Source: Ferrimonas senticii DSM 18821 (GTDB taxonomy: Bacteria > Pseudomonadota > Gammaproteobacteria > Enterobacterales > Shewanellaceae). Taken from it: a stretch of DNA of 64,000 nucleotides. The stretch spans positions 1 to 64,000 of the forward strand of contig NZ_AUGM01000013.1 of the NCBI RefSeq assembly GCF_000422665.1. Reading direction: 5' to 3'. The position numbers were made by a program, and so were the translations under genes. Under the pieces are notes generated by a model. That model was not told where the DNA came from. It did no database searches and was given only the letters and a program-made list of their open reading frames with translations. Below are positions 62,189-64,000 of the stretch, one piece after another. How positions within the stretch are numbered: the first letter of the stretch is position 1; each line of letters begins with the position of its first letter.

Positions 62189-62224
62189 AGGCGTATCGAA
62201 TTGATTTCGATGCGCCTTTTTTGT
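62189..62224 (+). terminator. Terminator of cheV-cheR
   Basis: Stem AGGCG-ATCGAA/TTCGAT-CGCCT with small internal mismatch, TTGA loop and a T-run. Confidence 0.8.
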
Positions 62225-62246
62225 TTTAAGCGGGCAAAAACCAAGC

Positions 62247-62262
62247 TGGCACAGGCTTTGCA
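62247..62262 (+). promoter_or_regulatory. Sigma-54 promoter of the flgB operon
   Basis: TGGCAC-AGGCT-TTGCA, with exactly 10 bases between the GG and GC dinucleotides; matches the RpoN consensus. It lies 74 bp before flgB, as expected for FlrC-type class III flagellar control. Confidence 0.88.
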
Positions 62263-62336
62263 AAAGCGTTCACTAAATGCAAGTTGGGCTAACTAGTCCA
62301 TCAAGTAGGCCGTAGCCGTGTTCAGGGAGACTGATG

Positions 62337-62732
62337 ATGGCCATTTCGTTTGATAACGCGCTTGGGATCCACCAACACACCCTTGGGGTGCGCTCGCAGC
62401 GTGCCGAGCTGTTAGCGGGCAATATCGCCAATGCCGATACTCCCGGTTACAAAGCCAAAGATCTTGATTTTGAGGCTGCACTGGCCAGCGCCAAAGCCAA
62501 ACAGTCAATGGGCTTAAGCCGCAGCCATAACAACCATATCGCTGGTCAGTCGTCGCTGCTCAGTGAAGAGCTGTATCGGGTACCGTTACAGCCTGACAGT
62601 GGCGATGGCAATACCGTCGATCTGCAAACCGAACGCAACCAATTTATGGAAAATGCGCTGCAGTATCAGGCCAGCGTTGAGTTTTTAGGCAGCAAATTTT
62701 CAGGCCTACGCAAAGCGCTGCGTGGCGACTAA
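62337..62732 (+). CDS. flgB: Flagellar proximal rod protein FlgB
   Basis: 131 aa from ATG 62337 (the ATG one codon earlier is too close to GGGAG). N-terminal rod motif 'AISFDNALGIHQHTLGVRSQRAELLAGNIANADTPGYKAKDLDF' and C-terminal 'YQASVEFLGSKFSGLRKALRG'. First gene of the flgBCDE... operon. Confidence 0.97.
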   Translation: MAISFDNALGIHQHTLGVRSQRAELLAGNIANADTPGYKAKDLDFEAALASAKAKQSMGLSRSHNNHIAGQSSLLSEELYRVPLQPDSGDGNTVDLQTERNQFMENALQYQASVEFLGSKFSGLRKALRGD

Positions 62733-62745
62733 AGGAAGCTAGAGC

Positions 62746-63159
62746 ATGAGCTTATTTAATATCTTTGATGTCGCCGGCAGTGGCATGAGCGCCCAGTCTG
62801 TGCGGCTTAATACCACCGCATCCAACTTAGCCAACGCCGATACGGTGTCCTCCAGTCAGGATCAAACCTACCGGGCTCGGCAGCCGGTGTTTGCCGCGAT
62901 GCTGGAACAGGCAACCGATGAACAGGTGGGGGCACAGGTGCAAGTGGCGGCGATTGTAGAATCGGATGCGCCGCTAGTACGTCAGTACAGTCCCAATCAT
63001 CCGTTGGCTGACACCGATGGCTACATCTACAAACCCAACGTCAATGTGGTGGAAGAGATGGCCAATATGATGTCGGCATCCCAGAGCTATCAAGCCAATG
63101 CTCAAGTGGCCAGTGCCGCTAAAGATTTGGCCAAAGCCACCCTGCAGCTTGGTAAGTAA
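62746..63159 (+). CDS. flgC: Flagellar proximal rod protein FlgC
   Basis: 137 aa, AAGGAAG ribosome site. 'FNIFDVAGSGMSAQSVRLNTTASNLANADT' at the N-terminus and 'PNVNVVEEMANMMSASQSYQANAQV' at the C-terminus are diagnostic. Rod component. Confidence 0.97.
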   Translation: MSLFNIFDVAGSGMSAQSVRLNTTASNLANADTVSSSQDQTYRARQPVFAAMLEQATDEQVGAQVQVAAIVESDAPLVRQYSPNHPLADTDGYIYKPNVNVVEEMANMMSASQSYQANAQVASAAKDLAKATLQLGK

Positions 63160-63170
63160 GGAAACGCTAG

Positions 63171-63869
63171 ATGACCCCAATAGATCCCCATAGCGGCTCG
63201 ACCAACCCTATCGATTCGATGAAGTGGCAGGCGCCAACCCTGTCGGAAGCCAATGGCAATCAGTCGTTGACCCAAGAAGATTTCTTCTCGCTGCTGTCGC
63301 AGCAACTGGCGATGCAAGATCCATTTAAACCGGTGGATAACGATCAGATGATCTCGCAGATGTCGTCGTTCGCCACCGTTGATGGCATCAGTTCGCTGAA
63401 TGGCGGGATTGATACCTTGAACGCGTCGATGGCCAGTAACCAAGCGCTGCAAGCGTCTGGGCTGGTCGGCCAAAAGGTGCTGTTAGCGTCCGATACCACC
63501 TACCTTAGCGAACCAAGCGAAGGCGCTTCGGGGGTGGTTGATATCGCGCCGGGCACGCAAAACCCGCGGGTGCAGATCTTCGATGGTGCTGGCCAAGTGC
63601 TGCGCACCATTCCATTGGCGCCGGGCGCCAGTGGCAAAGTGGATTTTCATTGGGATGGCCTGGCCGCCAATGGTCAACCGGTATTGCCGGGCAGTTACAG
63701 TTTCACCGCCACCGGTTTGGTGGATGGTAAAGCCGAAGCGCTGCGCACCCACGCTTATGGCCACGTATCGAGCGTGACCTTGGGCGGGGCAGATAAGCCA
63801 ACCATGCTGAATTTAAAAGGGTTAGGCAGCGTTGCCATGAACGAAATCTTGGCCGTTGCTGACGCATAA
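63171..63869 (+). CDS. flgD: Flagellar hook-cap protein FlgD
   Basis: 232 aa. N-terminal 'LTQEDFFSLLSQQLAMQDPFKPVDNDQMISQMSSFATVDGI' is the FlgD signature; the FlgD Ig-like and Tudor-like parts follow ('RVQIFDGAGQVLRTIPL', 'FHWDGLAANGQPVLPGSYSF'). It caps the growing hook for FlgE polymerisation. Confidence 0.97.
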   Translation: MTPIDPHSGSTNPIDSMKWQAPTLSEANGNQSLTQEDFFSLLSQQLAMQDPFKPVDNDQMISQMSSFATVDGISSLNGGIDTLNASMASNQALQASGLVGQKVLLASDTTYLSEPSEGASGVVDIAPGTQNPRVQIFDGAGQVLRTIPLAPGASGKVDFHWDGLAANGQPVLPGSYSFTATGLVDGKAEALRTHAYGHVSSVTLGGADKPTMLNLKGLGSVAMNEILAVADA

Positions 63870-63880
63870 GGAGCACAACA

Positions 63881-64000
63881 ATGGGCTTTAACGTATCGCT
63901 AAGTGGCCTAAGTGCCGCGCAGAAAGATCTGGATACCACCTCCAACAACATCGCTAACGTTAATACCGTTGGCTTTAAAGAATCCCGTGCCGAATTTGCC
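63881..64000 (+). CDS. flgE: Flagellar hook protein FlgE (3' cut by window end)
   Basis: First 40 codons only, AAGGAG ribosome site before ATG 63881. 'MGFNVSLSGLSAAQKDLDTT' and 'SNNIANVNTVGFKESRAEFA' show the flagellar rod/hook N-terminus; position after flgD makes it FlgE. Confidence 0.93.
   Translation, partial: MGFNVSLSGLSAAQKDLDTTSNNIANVNTVGFKESRAEFA

Overview
The window looks like chromosome of a marine gammaproteobacterium of the Alteromonadales, close to Ferrimonas or Shewanella. The evidence is the order comEC-msbA-lpxK-Trm112-kdsB, the flgT/flgO-flgP/flgN-flgM-flgA/cheV-cheR/flgBCDE flagellar block, the punR/punC pair, efpL, and protein sequences typical of that group. I cannot fix the genus by eye. 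There is one tRNA, tRNA-Arg(CCU), and I see no rRNA, insertion sequence, integrase or CRISPR array.

Layout. 1-11459: 3' part of a giant repeat protein of the type I secreted adhesin kind, with 816-bp near-identical repeats. 11599-18717: META-domain lipoprotein, DUF2062 protein, ComEC, and an overlapping lipid A/Kdo operon (msbA, lpxK, Trm112-like, kdsB). 18718-26830: three LysR regulators, a SnoaL-like protein, a DUF3360 transporter, a formate/nitrite channel fused to CBS domains, and a free CBS protein. The last two each face a paralogous LysR gene. 27120-35528: purine nucleoside uptake (punC/punR) beside a complete ribose operon rbsDACBK-rbsR, with overlapping LacI-type operators in front of rbsD. 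35604-38909: unknown membrane protein, orphan HypX-like protein, EfpL.

39147-43611 is an accessory cassette: a WYL-type regulator faces a four-gene operon. The operon encodes a basic/coiled protein with a possible HicA-like N-terminus, an ADP-ribosylglycohydrolase with a C-terminal Cys4 domain, a stand-alone copy of that Cys4 domain, and an unknown 202-aa protein. A 9+9 bp inverted repeat lies between the two transcripts. It looks like a regulated stress or defence cassette and I do not recognise it as a named system. A frameshifted short-chain dehydrogenase follows.

44407-53006 is a second coherent system: a periplasmic M16 (PqqL/FusC-like) protease, a divergent TonB-dependent receptor, then sbmA-exbB-exbD-tonB. 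Receptor, protease, inner-membrane peptide importer and a dedicated TonB motor fit import and processing of a protein or peptide ligand, like the ferredoxin-piracy Fus system. Two Fur-box-like sites suggest iron control. The SbmA homologue lacks the N-terminal segment of E. coli SbmA.

53138-55900: acetyltransferase, DmeF-type Co/Ni efflux protein, NERD-domain protein directly downstream of tRNA-Arg(CCU). 55979-64000: flagellar and chemotaxis genes with recognisable sigma-28 and sigma-54 promoters, running off the right edge in flgE. Two intergenic arrays of in-register heptamers (consensus YAGTNNN), at 38964-39145 and 58403-58507, belong to one repeat family.
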